This document shows positions 16,966 to 25,539 of a stretch of 64,000 nucleotides of DNA, in pieces. A model generated the notes under the pieces. The model saw nothing but the letters and a program-made list of their open reading frames with translations, ran no database searches and had not been told where the DNA came from. Location: contig JAHDFP010000013.1 of assembly GCA_020628095.1 (NCBI GenBank), forward strand, positions 56,340 through 120,339. The letters run 5' to 3'. Each line of letters opens with the position of its first letter. Position 1 is the first letter of the stretch. The position numbers and the translations under genes were made by a program. The DNA comes from Saprospiraceae bacterium. Lineage in GTDB: Bacteria > Bacteroidota > Bacteroidia > Chitinophagales > Saprospiraceae.

Positions 16966-17023
16966 AGAAATAATAAGGAAATCAAGCCAAGAGGTATCTA
17001 ATGGGCAGAGGAAGCGACCTATA

Positions 17024-17188
17024 TTAGGTCTGGCTTTGGCTGTTGGCCTTCTTTAAGTGAACCCTTATTCCTTGAAATAGTGGAATCGAGATAACGCCCA
17101 CAGATGCCACTAATGAAAGATTACCATAACGATATAGAACAAATCCTATTATCAATAACATAAAAATAAAAAGGCCTAGTCGTAACAT
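17024..17188 (-). CDS. small two-helix membrane protein
   Basis: The ATG at 17188 opens a 54-codon frame ending with TAA at 17024-17026. The product starts MLRLGLFIFMLLIIGFVLYR, continues with a second hydrophobic stretch (about 24-40) and ends in a basic, polar tail (HLKKANSQSQT). Two membrane helices followed by a positively charged tail make a coherent inner-membrane hairpin, and codon use looks like that of neighbouring genes. The family was not recognised. It lies between the pseudouridine synthase gene and the SRP RNA, all on the minus strand. Confidence 0.6.
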   Translation of the reverse strand: MLRLGLFIFMLLIIGFVLYRYGNLSLVASVGVISIPLFQGIRVHLKKANSQSQT

Positions 17189-17265
17189 ATTACAAGATTA
17201 AGTCTTATGTAATAATGATAAAACAATCGGATGAAATTAATCAAAATACACGATCCAATAATTCT

Positions 17266-17952
17266 CTACACAAACGGCTTCCACCAAGGCTTATCTGGAT
17301 AAGAGGCCTTCACCTCTATACTTTCCTTCTTAACAGGATGTACGAAGTCTAAGCTATAGGCATGCAATGCAATAGACTTATCTCTGAGCGGTGAAAGCAC
17401 TCCATACTTCAGATCACCCATTATGGGTAGTCCGATATGCGATAACTGCGCCCGTATCTGATGAGACCGACCTGTCATGAGCTCCACTTCTAATAAGGTA
17501 TTTTCTCCTATGCGATTCAAGACTTTATATTCCAATAGTGCTTCTTTATAGTTTTCTCTGGGTGTGTCGGATACTGTGGTCTTATTGGTTTGGGGATTTT
17601 TGCGGAGGTATGATTTTAGAACTTGAGTCGGGATATTAGGGTGACCTAGGACGATACAGTGGTAGATTTTATTGGCCTTTCTTTCTCGGAAAAGGTTCGT
17701 CATTCTGGATAAAGACTTGCTTGTCTTGCATAGGCATAATATCCCCGTCGTCGGCCTATCTATCCGATGCGGCAGACCAAGAAAGACATTTCCAGGTTTT
17801 TGGTACTTTTCTTTAAGGTAAGAAGAGACAATTTCTAACACAGAGTCATCATTTGTCTTGTCTTTCTGGCACAAAAGACCCGCTGGCTTATCAAAAAACA
17901 ACAAATGATTGTCCTCAGAAAGCACTCTTTTATCTATTTCTCGATAATTCAT
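17266..17952 (-). CDS. RluA-family pseudouridine synthase
   Basis: The start MNYREIDKRVLSEDNHLLFFDKP at 17952 is preferred; the frame itself opens 10 codons earlier. The 228-residue product has the RluA family catalytic motif HRIDRPTTGI (catalytic Asp), the upstream DKPAGLL strand, the binding motif MTGRSHQIRAQLSHIGLPIMGD and the C-terminal LHAYSLDFVHPV block. There is no S4 domain, which separates it from the RluD-like enzyme at 60552. It isomerises a uridine in rRNA or tRNA; the target cannot be told. The gene stands alone, with the putative small RNA 1 upstream on the opposite strand. Confidence 0.92.
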   Translation of the reverse strand: MNYREIDKRVLSEDNHLLFFDKPAGLLCQKDKTNDDSVLEIVSSYLKEKYQKPGNVFLGLPHRIDRPTTGILCLCKTSKSLSRMTNLFRERKANKIYHCIVLGHPNIPTQVLKSYLRKNPQTNKTTVSDTPRENYKEALLEYKVLNRIGENTLLEVELMTGRSHQIRAQLSHIGLPIMGDLKYGVLSPLRDKSIALHAYSLDFVHPVKKESIEVKASYPDKPWWKPFV

Positions 17953-18060
17953 AGAAAAAATATAACAACCATAAGATCCCATAAATCCCTGAAAATCAAG
18001 GATTAAACATATTATAACATTTACACATTTATATAATATTGAAAATAAATTGATTACACA

Positions 18061-18091
18061 TTAGTATTTTTTATAATATGTTTTATATTTG
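18061..18091 (+). promoter_or_regulatory. putative promoter of small RNA 1
   Basis: TATATTTG at 18084-18091 matches TAnnTTTG exactly, with TTAG at 18061-18064 (one mismatch to TTTG) 19 bp upstream. It points to transcription starting about 18094-18098, just before the conserved block of the small RNA. Confidence 0.5.
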
Positions 18092-18093
18092 TA

Positions 18094-18162
18094 TTGTGTA
18101 AGTTTTGGTTATTAAATTGTAAAATTCGTTTTTGCTCGTGAAATGTCACGAGCATTTTTTGT
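18094..18162 (+). ncRNA. putative small RNA 1 (family with 27065-27131)
   Basis: The unit has a promoter-like sequence, then GTATTG, then the 19-nt block AGTTTTGGTTATTAAATTG (18101-18119), a short U-rich spacer and an intrinsic terminator: GCTCGTGA (18134-18141) paired with TCACGAGC (18146-18153), followed by T6. The same block, again preceded by GTATTG and followed by an unrelated terminator hairpin, recurs at 27078-27096. No open reading frame of useful length is present. The nearest downstream gene is on the other strand, so this is not a leader. Conserved 5' segment plus terminator is the usual shape of a trans-acting small RNA. The family was not recognised. Confidence 0.6.
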
Positions 18163-18221
18163 TTTAGGACTTACCAAAAGAATTTCCTCTGTGATTCGAA
18201 TGTTTAATTGCTATTAATGAA

Positions 18222-19028
18222 TTATTTCTTAATTTTTGATTTGTAGAGTAATTCTTGAATTAAGGCCTTATACTCTACTTTAATTCCTTCTAAATCCTTT
18301 CTGCCACAGGAATAGTATATAGAATGAGCAGAATTGTTTCCAAACTCTACAATACGCTTCATCGTTTTAGAAGAATTTGAACTAATGTTGTATTTGTTAT
18401 TGGACTCTGTATAATTGATGATTTTTTTTAGGGGAAAATAATCTCCTCTCGTTTTAATTAAGTCTTGTTCCTCGTTTTCTTCATAGAGCAAAATCAGGCA
18501 AATTTCTATTGATTTTCTCATGCATAAGGCGCATGCGTCGAAGCAGTCAGCTGAGTAGGTTAGATTTATTTGATTAAACAATTTAATCAAATACCCTCTC
18601 GTATTTTCATAGACATCTGATGATATGTAGATTTTATACTCTGAGTTCGAATTTGAACCAAGCTTCTTTTGTTCTTTCTTTTTAAGAAGACATTTATCTG
18701 GAAATTCAGTAATTGTATCAAGAATGTTTCTCATTACTGGTTTCATATCGTCAACATAGTAAACTTTTGTCAACCGATAAGAGCTTAAGTTTGGATTTTT
18801 AATTGAACTATAGAACTCTGAGACTAAACATGTTTTAAAGAGATTTATTGTTGTGTTATACCATTGCATATACTCTGAATCATTTGAATAACTTCTGATA
18901 TCTTCTAATTTTTGAGACTGAAATTGCACAATTTTGATGGCCTCTTCAATTGCCGAATCTTTCACCGCTTTAGTTGACTCCATTTGTTCTAAATATGCTG
19001 AAATAAGTTTTTCGAAATAACTACTCAT
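18222..19028 (-). CDS. DUF4145-like hypothetical protein
   Basis: The product (about 268 residues from ATG 19028, MSSYFEKLISAYLEQ) is largely helical and cytoplasmic. Its C-terminal half carries the pattern of DUF4145 and relatives: FDACALCMRKSIEICLILLYEE near 175-195, then RGDYFPLKKII and the terminal GNNSAHS motif near 240. Such domains are often found in defence-associated or restriction-linked proteins, but no function is established here. It starts 24 nt after the stop of the DUF5916 gene, so it may be co-transcribed with it. Amino-acid composition (Asn, Lys, Ser rich) suggests accessory DNA. Confidence 0.7.
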   Translation of the reverse strand: MSSYFEKLISAYLEQMESTKAVKDSAIEEAIKIVQFQSQKLEDIRSYSNDSEYMQWYNTTINLFKTCLVSEFYSSIKNPNLSSYRLTKVYYVDDMKPVMRNILDTITEFPDKCLLKKKEQKKLGSNSNSEYKIYISSDVYENTRGYLIKLFNQINLTYSADCFDACALCMRKSIEICLILLYEENEEQDLIKTRGDYFPLKKIINYTESNNKYNISSNSSKTMKRIVEFGNNSAHSIYYSCGRKDLEGIKVEYKALIQELLYKSKIKK

Positions 19029-19052
19029 CGTTTTGTTTAACCTAACCAAATA

Positions 19053-21263
19053 TCAGTACCAATAATTAATCTTAAACACCAAAGCCCGATTATTGGATAA
19101 TAATCGAGTAGCCTCGCCCATCATGCCATCCAGCACATCATAATTATCCACATAAACCAGAAATATATCCGACATCGGCGAAAACCGCCATTGTAATCGA
19201 CTATTGATACCCATATAATTTGACTGATCGACATACTGGAATAGCGTCGTCCAGATAAGATTCCTATTGAAGCCAATTTCTATTTTGGATACCCAGGCCG
19301 TTATGGTCGTTGCACCATAGGGATCAGGAAAGCTAAGATCATTCCACTGATAACCCAGAGAAAAATTACCCCAGGGTTGCACTCGATAATTAGCTGATAG
19401 ATCCAATCTACTCAGTCTACCGTTATAAAAACCTCCTGTCCTCACCGAGGCTTGCACGGATAGCGCTTTACGTCGATCAGATTCGTACTCTGCATTGACA
19501 TCGATGCTTCTGTACAGATCGGCAGGCAATGGCTCTCCACTGGTAAAAGAAAACGGAAATAATAATTGCACCGCATTATAGTTGAGCCTGAGTCGGTACT
19601 CGGAGGTATTCTTAGATACGACAAAATACCTGAGCCTATTATATTGCTCATTAAAGCTCCAATCATCATTATAGATAGTCAGATTCTCCACACCGATACG
19701 ATGTATGCGCACCCAGCTCTCTCGCGGTCTCCATCTATACTCCAGCGATGAGTAAGAAGAATTATACCCTACCCTGATCGTCGTATCACGCGCGGCATCA
19801 TAATTATTGACACGCGCAAAAAAGCCCATGTCGGCGAAATAATTCTTTTGAAAAACGAAGTTATCTGTAAATAACTCCCAGTTGGCATTCTGGAAAGCAC
19901 CACCAAAATTAAACACTAGATTATCATCTGTAATACCCTCCTTGGAGGAATGATGCATCGCTCCATAGACCACTTGCTGTCCATTATCCGACTGATACAC
20001 ACCCTCTATACTGGCATTGCGCCCATAATCTCCACTGACTGCCTCACCACCATCAAAGGCGGTCCGATTAAGAAAAAGTCCTTGCACAAAAGACCGCCCA
20101 AACTGCCGCTTCATAGAGATGGCGGTCTGATTCTGAGCCAAAGAATTTTCCGTCGATCTGGAGTGAATATTCATCACGCCGATGCGTGTCTCCTCGTCCA
20201 GATTACCAGTAAGTCGCAGGCCGTAAAGTATTGGAACAGGTTGAAGATTTTGATTAAGGCCAATACGTCTAGAAAAGAAAGGACGCATACCTGGTCCACC
20301 AAAATCTGAAAAGACATCCGCATTCTCCAAAAAGAAAGTCCTTTTCTCTGGCAAGGCTATATTAAAGCGTGTCAGATTAGTCACTAACTCATCTACTTCT
20401 ATCTGCGAAAAATCAGGATTATAGGTAACATCCAGATTTAAAGCCGAGCTGACCGCCAGCTTGGCATCCACACCAAAGTCCGCGTCGAGATCGACCTCGT
20501 CGTCCTGCGACTTAGATACGCCTGCCGATATATAGGGTATCAGATTATAGTTAGACTTTTTTCTTTGTGGTGCGGCATCCCACTGTAAAGTCCCCGCAAA
20601 AGCCGCATCGGGAGGCCAAAACCCCTCTGGCACCGCCGTCCAATTATGAAACTCATTGACATAGGCGACATTTCTGATAAAGTTAATACCCCAATGCTCA
20701 ACACCATCTTTATATCTCAGCACCCTAAAAGGTATAGCTAACTCCACAGACCAATATCCGTCACTCTTAGACACCTCTGCAAACCACTTGGTACTCCAGT
20801 CGGAAGAGATGTCAGACGTCGATGTACGTGTCGCATCCCATTGTACTCCTGCTGCCGATACACCAAACAAAGTAGAATTAGTTAACGTATTAAGCGGATC
20901 TAGGACTACGGCAAATCCATCATTAGGCCAATAGACATCACGCTTGAGCGTGGTAATGACGAAGGAATCTTTCTGATAGCACTTGGCAGAGACATAGAGA
21001 TAATCATCATTATAGCAGAGTTTCACTTCCGTCTTTGGATTAGCCAATGAGTCAAAATATGGTATCTTCTGCCAGAAGTCAGTCGCTACCTCATATCCAC
21101 CCCACTCCTCTTCGTGGATGACACCATCCACCGTGATCTCAGATTGTGCCTTATTGATATGATATTGGAATCGTTCTTTTATATTGATCTCAGTGTCCTG
21201 AGACCAGCCTTTTCCCAGGCAGGCACAGGATAATATGAAGATTATTTGGTAGGTCGTTTTCAT
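19053..21263 (-). CDS. DUF5916 outer-membrane beta-barrel with CBM9-like N-terminal domain
   Basis: The 736-residue protein has a signal peptide (1-21), a carbohydrate-binding-family-9-like sandwich (about 40-225; ITVDGVIHEEEWGG, DDYLYVSAKCYQKD, GYWSVELAIPF) and a large C-terminal beta-barrel part (about 235-736; NLDVTYNPDFSQIEVD, LPEKRTFFLENADVF, FFSRRIGL). This is the characteristic DUF5916 arrangement in Bacteroidota, a cell-envelope family without an assigned biochemical role. The last residues NYWY end in an aromatic, as expected for an outer-membrane barrel. The gene is intact, and its neighbours downstream and upstream are accessory types. Confidence 0.92.
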   Translation of the reverse strand: MKTTYQIIFILSCACLGKGWSQDTEINIKERFQYHINKAQSEITVDGVIHEEEWGGYEVATDFWQKIPYFDSLANPKTEVKLCYNDDYLYVSAKCYQKDSFVITTLKRDVYWPNDGFAVVLDPLNTLTNSTLFGVSAAGVQWDATRTSTSDISSDWSTKWFAEVSKSDGYWSVELAIPFRVLRYKDGVEHWGINFIRNVAYVNEFHNWTAVPEGFWPPDAAFAGTLQWDAAPQRKKSNYNLIPYISAGVSKSQDDEVDLDADFGVDAKLAVSSALNLDVTYNPDFSQIEVDELVTNLTRFNIALPEKRTFFLENADVFSDFGGPGMRPFFSRRIGLNQNLQPVPILYGLRLTGNLDEETRIGVMNIHSRSTENSLAQNQTAISMKRQFGRSFVQGLFLNRTAFDGGEAVSGDYGRNASIEGVYQSDNGQQVVYGAMHHSSKEGITDDNLVFNFGGAFQNANWELFTDNFVFQKNYFADMGFFARVNNYDAARDTTIRVGYNSSYSSLEYRWRPRESWVRIHRIGVENLTIYNDDWSFNEQYNRLRYFVVSKNTSEYRLRLNYNAVQLLFPFSFTSGEPLPADLYRSIDVNAEYESDRRKALSVQASVRTGGFYNGRLSRLDLSANYRVQPWGNFSLGYQWNDLSFPDPYGATTITAWVSKIEIGFNRNLIWTTLFQYVDQSNYMGINSRLQWRFSPMSDIFLVYVDNYDVLDGMMGEATRLLSNNRALVFKINYWY

Positions 21264-21338
21264 TCTAATTTATCTCGTCAAAGGTAAACTTATAGATACG
21301 CCATGTATCTTATCGGCATTGGGCTTGCCATCTGTCAC

Positions 21339-21704
21339 TTACGGCTTTCGTAAGATTTTTTCCATCTTCCGTCCTCTTGCCAGTTCGTCGACTAGCTTAT
21401 CCATATATCTCGCCTGTTTGGTTATGGGTGTCTCTATATTCTCTATCCGATAACCGCAGATAACGCCTTTGATCAGATGCGCATGTGGATTGAGATCGGC
21501 CCTCTCAAAGAATGTCGCTATCGTCACCTTCTCCTCTATAAGTTCATTCAACTTTTTCTCATTATAACCTGTGAGCCATTCTAGCACCTGATGCAGCTCT
21601 TCTTTAGTTCTTTCCTTTTTCTCCACTTTGTTGACATACAACGCATATATCTCTGCGAAGGTATAGCTGGCAATGCGAGCGTCATGTTCTGGTGTGGTGG
21701 TCAT
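21339..21704 (-). CDS. DUF2200 family protein
   Basis: The 121-residue cytoplasmic protein matches the small DUF2200 family end to end: YTFAEIYALYVNKVEKKERTKEE, LEWLTGYNEKKL, TFFERADLNPHAHLIKGVICGYRIENIE and the C-terminal MDKLVDELARGRKMEKILRK. Function is unknown; homologues occur widely and often on mobile or accessory segments. It stands just outside the region containing the DUF4062 remnant and the Fic gene. Confidence 0.9.
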   Translation of the reverse strand: MTTTPEHDARIASYTFAEIYALYVNKVEKKERTKEELHQVLEWLTGYNEKKLNELIEEKVTIATFFERADLNPHAHLIKGVICGYRIENIETPITKQARYMDKLVDELARGRKMEKILRKP

Positions 21705-21799
21705 CGTGTAAGCTTTTGATTAAGAATACTTTCCCAGAACAAATTTATACAAGTCAATTTTATATTAAGAGTTTTCTTTATACCTAATTGCTTTGCTTA

Positions 21800-21952
21800 T
21801 GATATTTAATCATGTTTGACTCTCAACGTCGGATATATACTGCTTGAGGATTTTATAAAATTGGTATGAGGAACAAATTAATCTAATTGGAAAACTTGTC
21901 TGCCCCATGGTAGATCGGTAAAGAGTTTGGGCGAAATTTCTTCTTTCCTTGA
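21800..21952 (-). repeat. degenerate repeat A (partner of 23320-23490)
   Basis: On the minus strand, the segment reads through PKLFTDLPWGRQ-FQLD, a stop, F-P-T-F-SSSI. It lines up over about 125 bp with the copy on the other side of the Fic gene (PKGFTELPRGRQGF-LD-F-P-FYGPSSSI). The strongest identical blocks are around the GGGGCAGACA core. Copy A contains a stop codon and is decayed if it was ever coding. Confidence 0.6.
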
Positions 21953-22090
21953 GTAAGCAATATCACCTTTCTCTGAAAGTATTGAATCGTATCCTAAAGG
22001 TTCTATGAAATTATCTAAAGAGGCTCTAATGTACTTTAAGTCATAGTATGTTGAACTTACAAATATTCTTGGTTTTGCCGTTTCTTTATT
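21878..22090 (-). pseudogene. decayed N-terminal fragment of a DUF4062-domain protein
   Basis: Reading the minus strand from 22090 gives an open frame with no start codon. It carries the unmistakable DUF4062 N-terminus (AKPRIFVSSTYYDL, then SLDNFIEPLGYDSILSEKGD). After IAYS the family similarity stops abruptly, and the frame runs into a copy of the short repeat found again at 23320-23490, ending at TAA 21878-21880. The gene therefore lost its start and most of its body, and the junction with the repeat marks a rearrangement. DUF4062 proteins are often part of multi-domain NTPase or defence-like proteins. Confidence 0.7.
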
Positions 22091-22163
22091 TTATTCTAGT
22101 CACGGATTCGTTGCATTGGAAGTCCAGACGAAAGAGCGATTCCCTTATCACAGCATAATACCC

Positions 22164-23231
22164 TTAGTTATTTTTTTCATTTATGATGTATGTAGTTGCT
22201 CTGCCTTTGCCTATTCGTTTAATCAGTCCTTCGTCAACCAAGTATTTCATGTCTTTCTTTAAAATGTAAGGCGTAAACTCAATTAGAGCATTGACTAAAT
22301 CACTAATTTTAATTGGTTCGTTCTTTCTTATATACGCGAGAGCATCTTTTTGTCTTTGATTAAGATAGCTCTTTTTTCCTTTTATATACTGATAATTAGA
22401 TTCTAACTTTTCGATTGTGGTTTTAAGTGTTGTCAAGAAGAATAACACCCATTTGTCAATCTTTTCTTTTTTGGAATATCGATTCTTTTGACCTGCCATC
22501 AGCGCTTTGTAATAGGCCTGTTTCTGTTTTTCAATCTCGTATTCTACAGAAGCAAATTGGACAAAATCATAATCAGACTTTAGTAGCAGTAATGTTGTGA
22601 GAAGACGGGACAATCTGCCGTTTCCATCTTGGTACGGATGAATTGATAAGAACTCATAAATGAATGCCGCAATTGCTATTAAAGGATGAACCTCTTCATT
22701 TTGAATAGCGCTGTTAGTCCATTCAATTATTGTTTTCATTTCTGACTCTACAAGATGTATTTCAGTCGTATTGAAAATTACTTTCTGACGACCATCTGGA
22801 TAATTTGCTACGACCTTATTCGATAAGGTTTTGTATTTACCTCTATGCTTCGAGTCTTTTTTACTTTTACTAAGAAGCGTTTTATGCAGTTGATGAATGT
22901 GGTTTTCTGAGATGTCGATTGACTCGAAAGAATCTAATATCAAATTTAATGTATCGTAATAGCCAAATACTTCTTGTTCGTCTCTTGATTTGAATGAGGC
23001 TATTTTGATTGAGTTGACAAAGTCCTCCACCTCTTTGTTCGACATTTTTGAGCCCTCTATTCTTGTCGAAGATCCGATACTTTCTATAGTTGCAATTTGT
23101 CTAAGTTCATTGAGGTATCTCGATTCTTTGCCTCCTATTTCTTTCCATTTACCCTGAAAGCCATCTATAAAACCTATTATTTTAAGGATTTCTTGATTAG
23201 TCTTGAAATTGAATGAGAGCTTTGACTCCAT
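22164..23231 (-). CDS. Fic/DOC family protein (probable AMP-transferase) with C-terminal winged helix
   Basis: The 355-residue protein has a Fic_N region (1-95) with the inhibitory motif S55-TRI-E59-G60, typical of class II Fic proteins. The Fic core (110-260) has the complete catalytic motif HPYQDGNGRLSR starting at H198. A C-terminal winged helix occupies about 290-350 (RQKDALAYIRKN, DMKYLVDEGLIKRIG). Such enzymes transfer AMP from ATP to a hydroxyl of a target protein and are held off by the inhibitory glutamate. Target unknown. The gene is flanked by degenerate repeats A and B and lies between the DUF4062 remnant and the restriction-modification gene, so it was probably acquired horizontally. 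Confidence 0.93.
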   Translation of the reverse strand: MESKLSFNFKTNQEILKIIGFIDGFQGKWKEIGGKESRYLNELRQIATIESIGSSTRIEGSKMSNKEVEDFVNSIKIASFKSRDEQEVFGYYDTLNLILDSFESIDISENHIHQLHKTLLSKSKKDSKHRGKYKTLSNKVVANYPDGRQKVIFNTTEIHLVESEMKTIIEWTNSAIQNEEVHPLIAIAAFIYEFLSIHPYQDGNGRLSRLLTTLLLLKSDYDFVQFASVEYEIEKQKQAYYKALMAGQKNRYSKKEKIDKWVLFFLTTLKTTIEKLESNYQYIKGKKSYLNQRQKDALAYIRKNEPIKISDLVNALIEFTPYILKKDMKYLVDEGLIKRIGKGRATTYIINEKNN

Positions 23232-23309
23232 TACGATTATTTGATTTTTATTCGTTATTTATTCGAATATGAGACCAAATCAAATTATTTGCAAGTTATT
23301 CGTATTTTA

Positions 23310-23490
23310 TTCTTTGGATTAAGGGCTTACGGATGATGGTATGTAGTGTCTCGCGAAGGGAGAAAGATATGCTGCTTGAAGGTCCATAAAACTTGGCATC
23401 AGGTGCGAATTGATCTAAACTAAAACCCTGTCTGCCCCTTGGTAGTTCTGTAAAGCCTTTGGGGCGTAACTTTTTCTTTCTTTGCAATCT
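23310..23490 (-). repeat. degenerate repeat B, including a 63-codon frame
   Basis: The copy at 23296-23487 is still an open frame of 63 codons (KLRPKGFTELPRGRQGFSLD) and shares about 125 bp with repeat A at 21800-21952 in the same orientation. The peptide is not recognised and has no start context of note, so it is treated as a repeat and not a gene. The following 180 bp to the end of the restriction gene (23490-23671) hold nothing else recognisable. Confidence 0.6.
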
Positions 23491-23671
23491 TTAAGGGTAC
23501 GAAACACCTCTAACGTATCCGAAGTATGTGTCGATAGTATGTTAATAGCCGCTAGTGTTACCTACTGGCGTTCCTTTTGTATGATTACTAATTTTTCATT
23601 TATTCGATCTTTTGTGGGTATGCTGACATGCTCTCTGTCGCCCGCAGGTAAGAGGACGGCAGTGTGCATGA

Positions 23672-25375
23672 CTATGTGGTGGCTTCTTGCACTATCTTTA
23701 TTTCTTCTTCTGTTAAGCCATATAGTTTGTAGACTATTTGATTTATCTCCTTGTCGGATCTATCAATTTGGGATTGGAGAGTTTGGACTTTTTGTTGTTC
23801 GGTTAGAAAATAATCTTCCCACTCTGTTTCTTCTGCTAAACCCAAATTGATTTTCTTTTTCTTTAACTCTTTTACAAACTCTGGAAATACTAGGATTTGC
23901 CAGTTTTCTAGTTTCTTAGATAATTTCTCCACTTGAAACTTTCTACTAAAAAGTCTAATAAATTTATTCTTTATATTCAATAATTTATGATACTGACTTT
24001 GAATATCTGTTGAATAATTTATTAAAGTACTTTTAATTTCGCCAGAAATAGGTGGTATAGGAAGATTTTTTACGTCTTGAGTAAACCACCTAAGCCGTCC
24101 ACCTTTTTTTGCATTGCCTAAAGCAGTTGCAACGTTTTGGTAGAAATAATAAATTGGCTTTGAATTTAATATAGCTAGTAAACTAAAATCTTGTGTTGGA
24201 ATGAAATAGCAAGTATTGCCCATAAAAAAGTTATTTTCATCAAGAACCATCCTACTTTCTTTTGCAATATCAGGATAAATAATTTTTGGTTCTTCAAAAA
24301 GACTATAATAGTCACAGGCTCTGAGTTCCCACCAATGATTGCCTTTGTCCCATCTCTTCTCTAGCTTTTCTTGATGTTGTGATAAATGTTCAAAAACTGC
24401 TGGGTAGTTATTAATATTTACCCCTATTGGTGTAAATATTAAAAAGGTATTATTATCATTTACATGATAATTTCTAATATCATTTCCAACTGCAAATTTC
24501 TTTATAATGTCTTTAGAATTTGGATCTTTCTCAATTAAATTATTTTTGGTTTCTATATCAATAACAAAGGCTTCATTTAACCCTGTGACTAATCCTCTAT
24601 AAATTTTTGACGAAATAAATTCATGTAATGGCGTTGATATATTTTCCATTTTTTCTATAATTATGGAATCTTTTGAAGAAATAAGACGCCATGGTTCTTT
24701 GTTTAAGTGCTTTGTGAAAATTTGAATTGACTTTTCTTTTACATAAACCTCAAGATTACTGAATTTCAAATTTTCAATTTGGCAATAATCTACAATAGGT
24801 TTTCTTTCAGTGTTAGAAATTAAGTAGATGGCTGGAAATGTTGCCGCATCTTGAAACACTGGCAACTCACCAAAATCAATAATTTGATATAGTCGATAAG
24901 ATTGTAGAAACTTTCTTAAATTTTCACCATAAGAGGCTTTCATAAATTTATTGGCCGTGATATAACCGAGTAATCCATTTGGTCTAAGTATTTGTATGGC
25001 CTTTTCAAAAAAGTAAACATATAAATCTGCCGTACTTTGGAAAGATGTGAATTGGTCTTTAAATTTTTTTTTATAGTTCTTAATAAGCTCATGCCTTACA
25101 TAAGGCGGATTTCCCAATATAACATCAAACCCTCCATTTTCAAAAACTTCAGGAAACTCATCTTCCCAATTAAATGCTTTATCATCTGCAACTTCTGGAT
25201 CATCAATTAGTGAATTGCCACATTTTATATTCGAATTTAAAGTAGTAAGTTTTCTTCCTTTTTTCGCAGTTCTCAACCACAATGATAGCTTGGCTATTTC
25301 TACGCTTTCTTCATTAATATCGACTCCAAAAATGTTATTTTCTAAAATGTCGTTTTGCACTTCAGAGAATACCAT
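23672..25375 (-). CDS. type IIG restriction-modification enzyme, C-terminal fragment (methyltransferase + target recognition)
   Basis: This frame carries the methyltransferase and specificity parts of an Eco57I-like fused enzyme. The usable frame starts well upstream of the first ATG (25375): codons up to about 25549 encode the SAM-binding motif CDPACGSGAFL. The ORF continues with NIFGVDINEESVEIAKLSLWL, then the adenine-methylation motif GNPPYVRHEL (IV) and the variable target-recognition region (about residues 280-470). The end is YGLTEEEIKIVQEA, typical of the family. The upstream half lies in another frame at 25540-26796, and a one-base loss near 25549-25555 explains the split. As a separate protein it would lack nuclease and part of the SAM site, so it is probably inactive unless the frame is restored. 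Confidence 0.85.
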   Translation of the reverse strand: MVFSEVQNDILENNIFGVDINEESVEIAKLSLWLRTAKKGRKLTTLNSNIKCGNSLIDDPEVADDKAFNWEDEFPEVFENGGFDVILGNPPYVRHELIKNYKKKFKDQFTSFQSTADLYVYFFEKAIQILRPNGLLGYITANKFMKASYGENLRKFLQSYRLYQIIDFGELPVFQDAATFPAIYLISNTERKPIVDYCQIENLKFSNLEVYVKEKSIQIFTKHLNKEPWRLISSKDSIIIEKMENISTPLHEFISSKIYRGLVTGLNEAFVIDIETKNNLIEKDPNSKDIIKKFAVGNDIRNYHVNDNNTFLIFTPIGVNINNYPAVFEHLSQHQEKLEKRWDKGNHWWELRACDYYSLFEEPKIIYPDIAKESRMVLDENNFFMGNTCYFIPTQDFSLLAILNSKPIYYFYQNVATALGNAKKGGRLRWFTQDVKNLPIPPISGEIKSTLINYSTDIQSQYHKLLNIKNKFIRLFSRKFQVEKLSKKLENWQILVFPEFVKELKKKKINLGLAEETEWEDYFLTEQQKVQTLQSQIDRSDKEINQIVYKLYGLTEEEIKIVQEATT

Positions 25376-25539
25376 AGCATCACCAAGAAGTTTTGCTTTT
25401 AGTTCATCTATATAGTTATGTTCTTCTATCAGGAATTCAAGAGCTTGATTAAGGAAGGCTCCACTTCCACAGGCTGGATCACATATAGTGATCTGAAGTA
25501 ACCAGCTTCTATAATCATCTAATTGTTGGGAGAGCTTCT

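Noticed and set aside
23482..23850. 122-codon plus-strand frame at the 3' end of the restriction-modification gene
   Set aside because: It lies largely antisense to the confident C-terminal part of that gene and has no own features.
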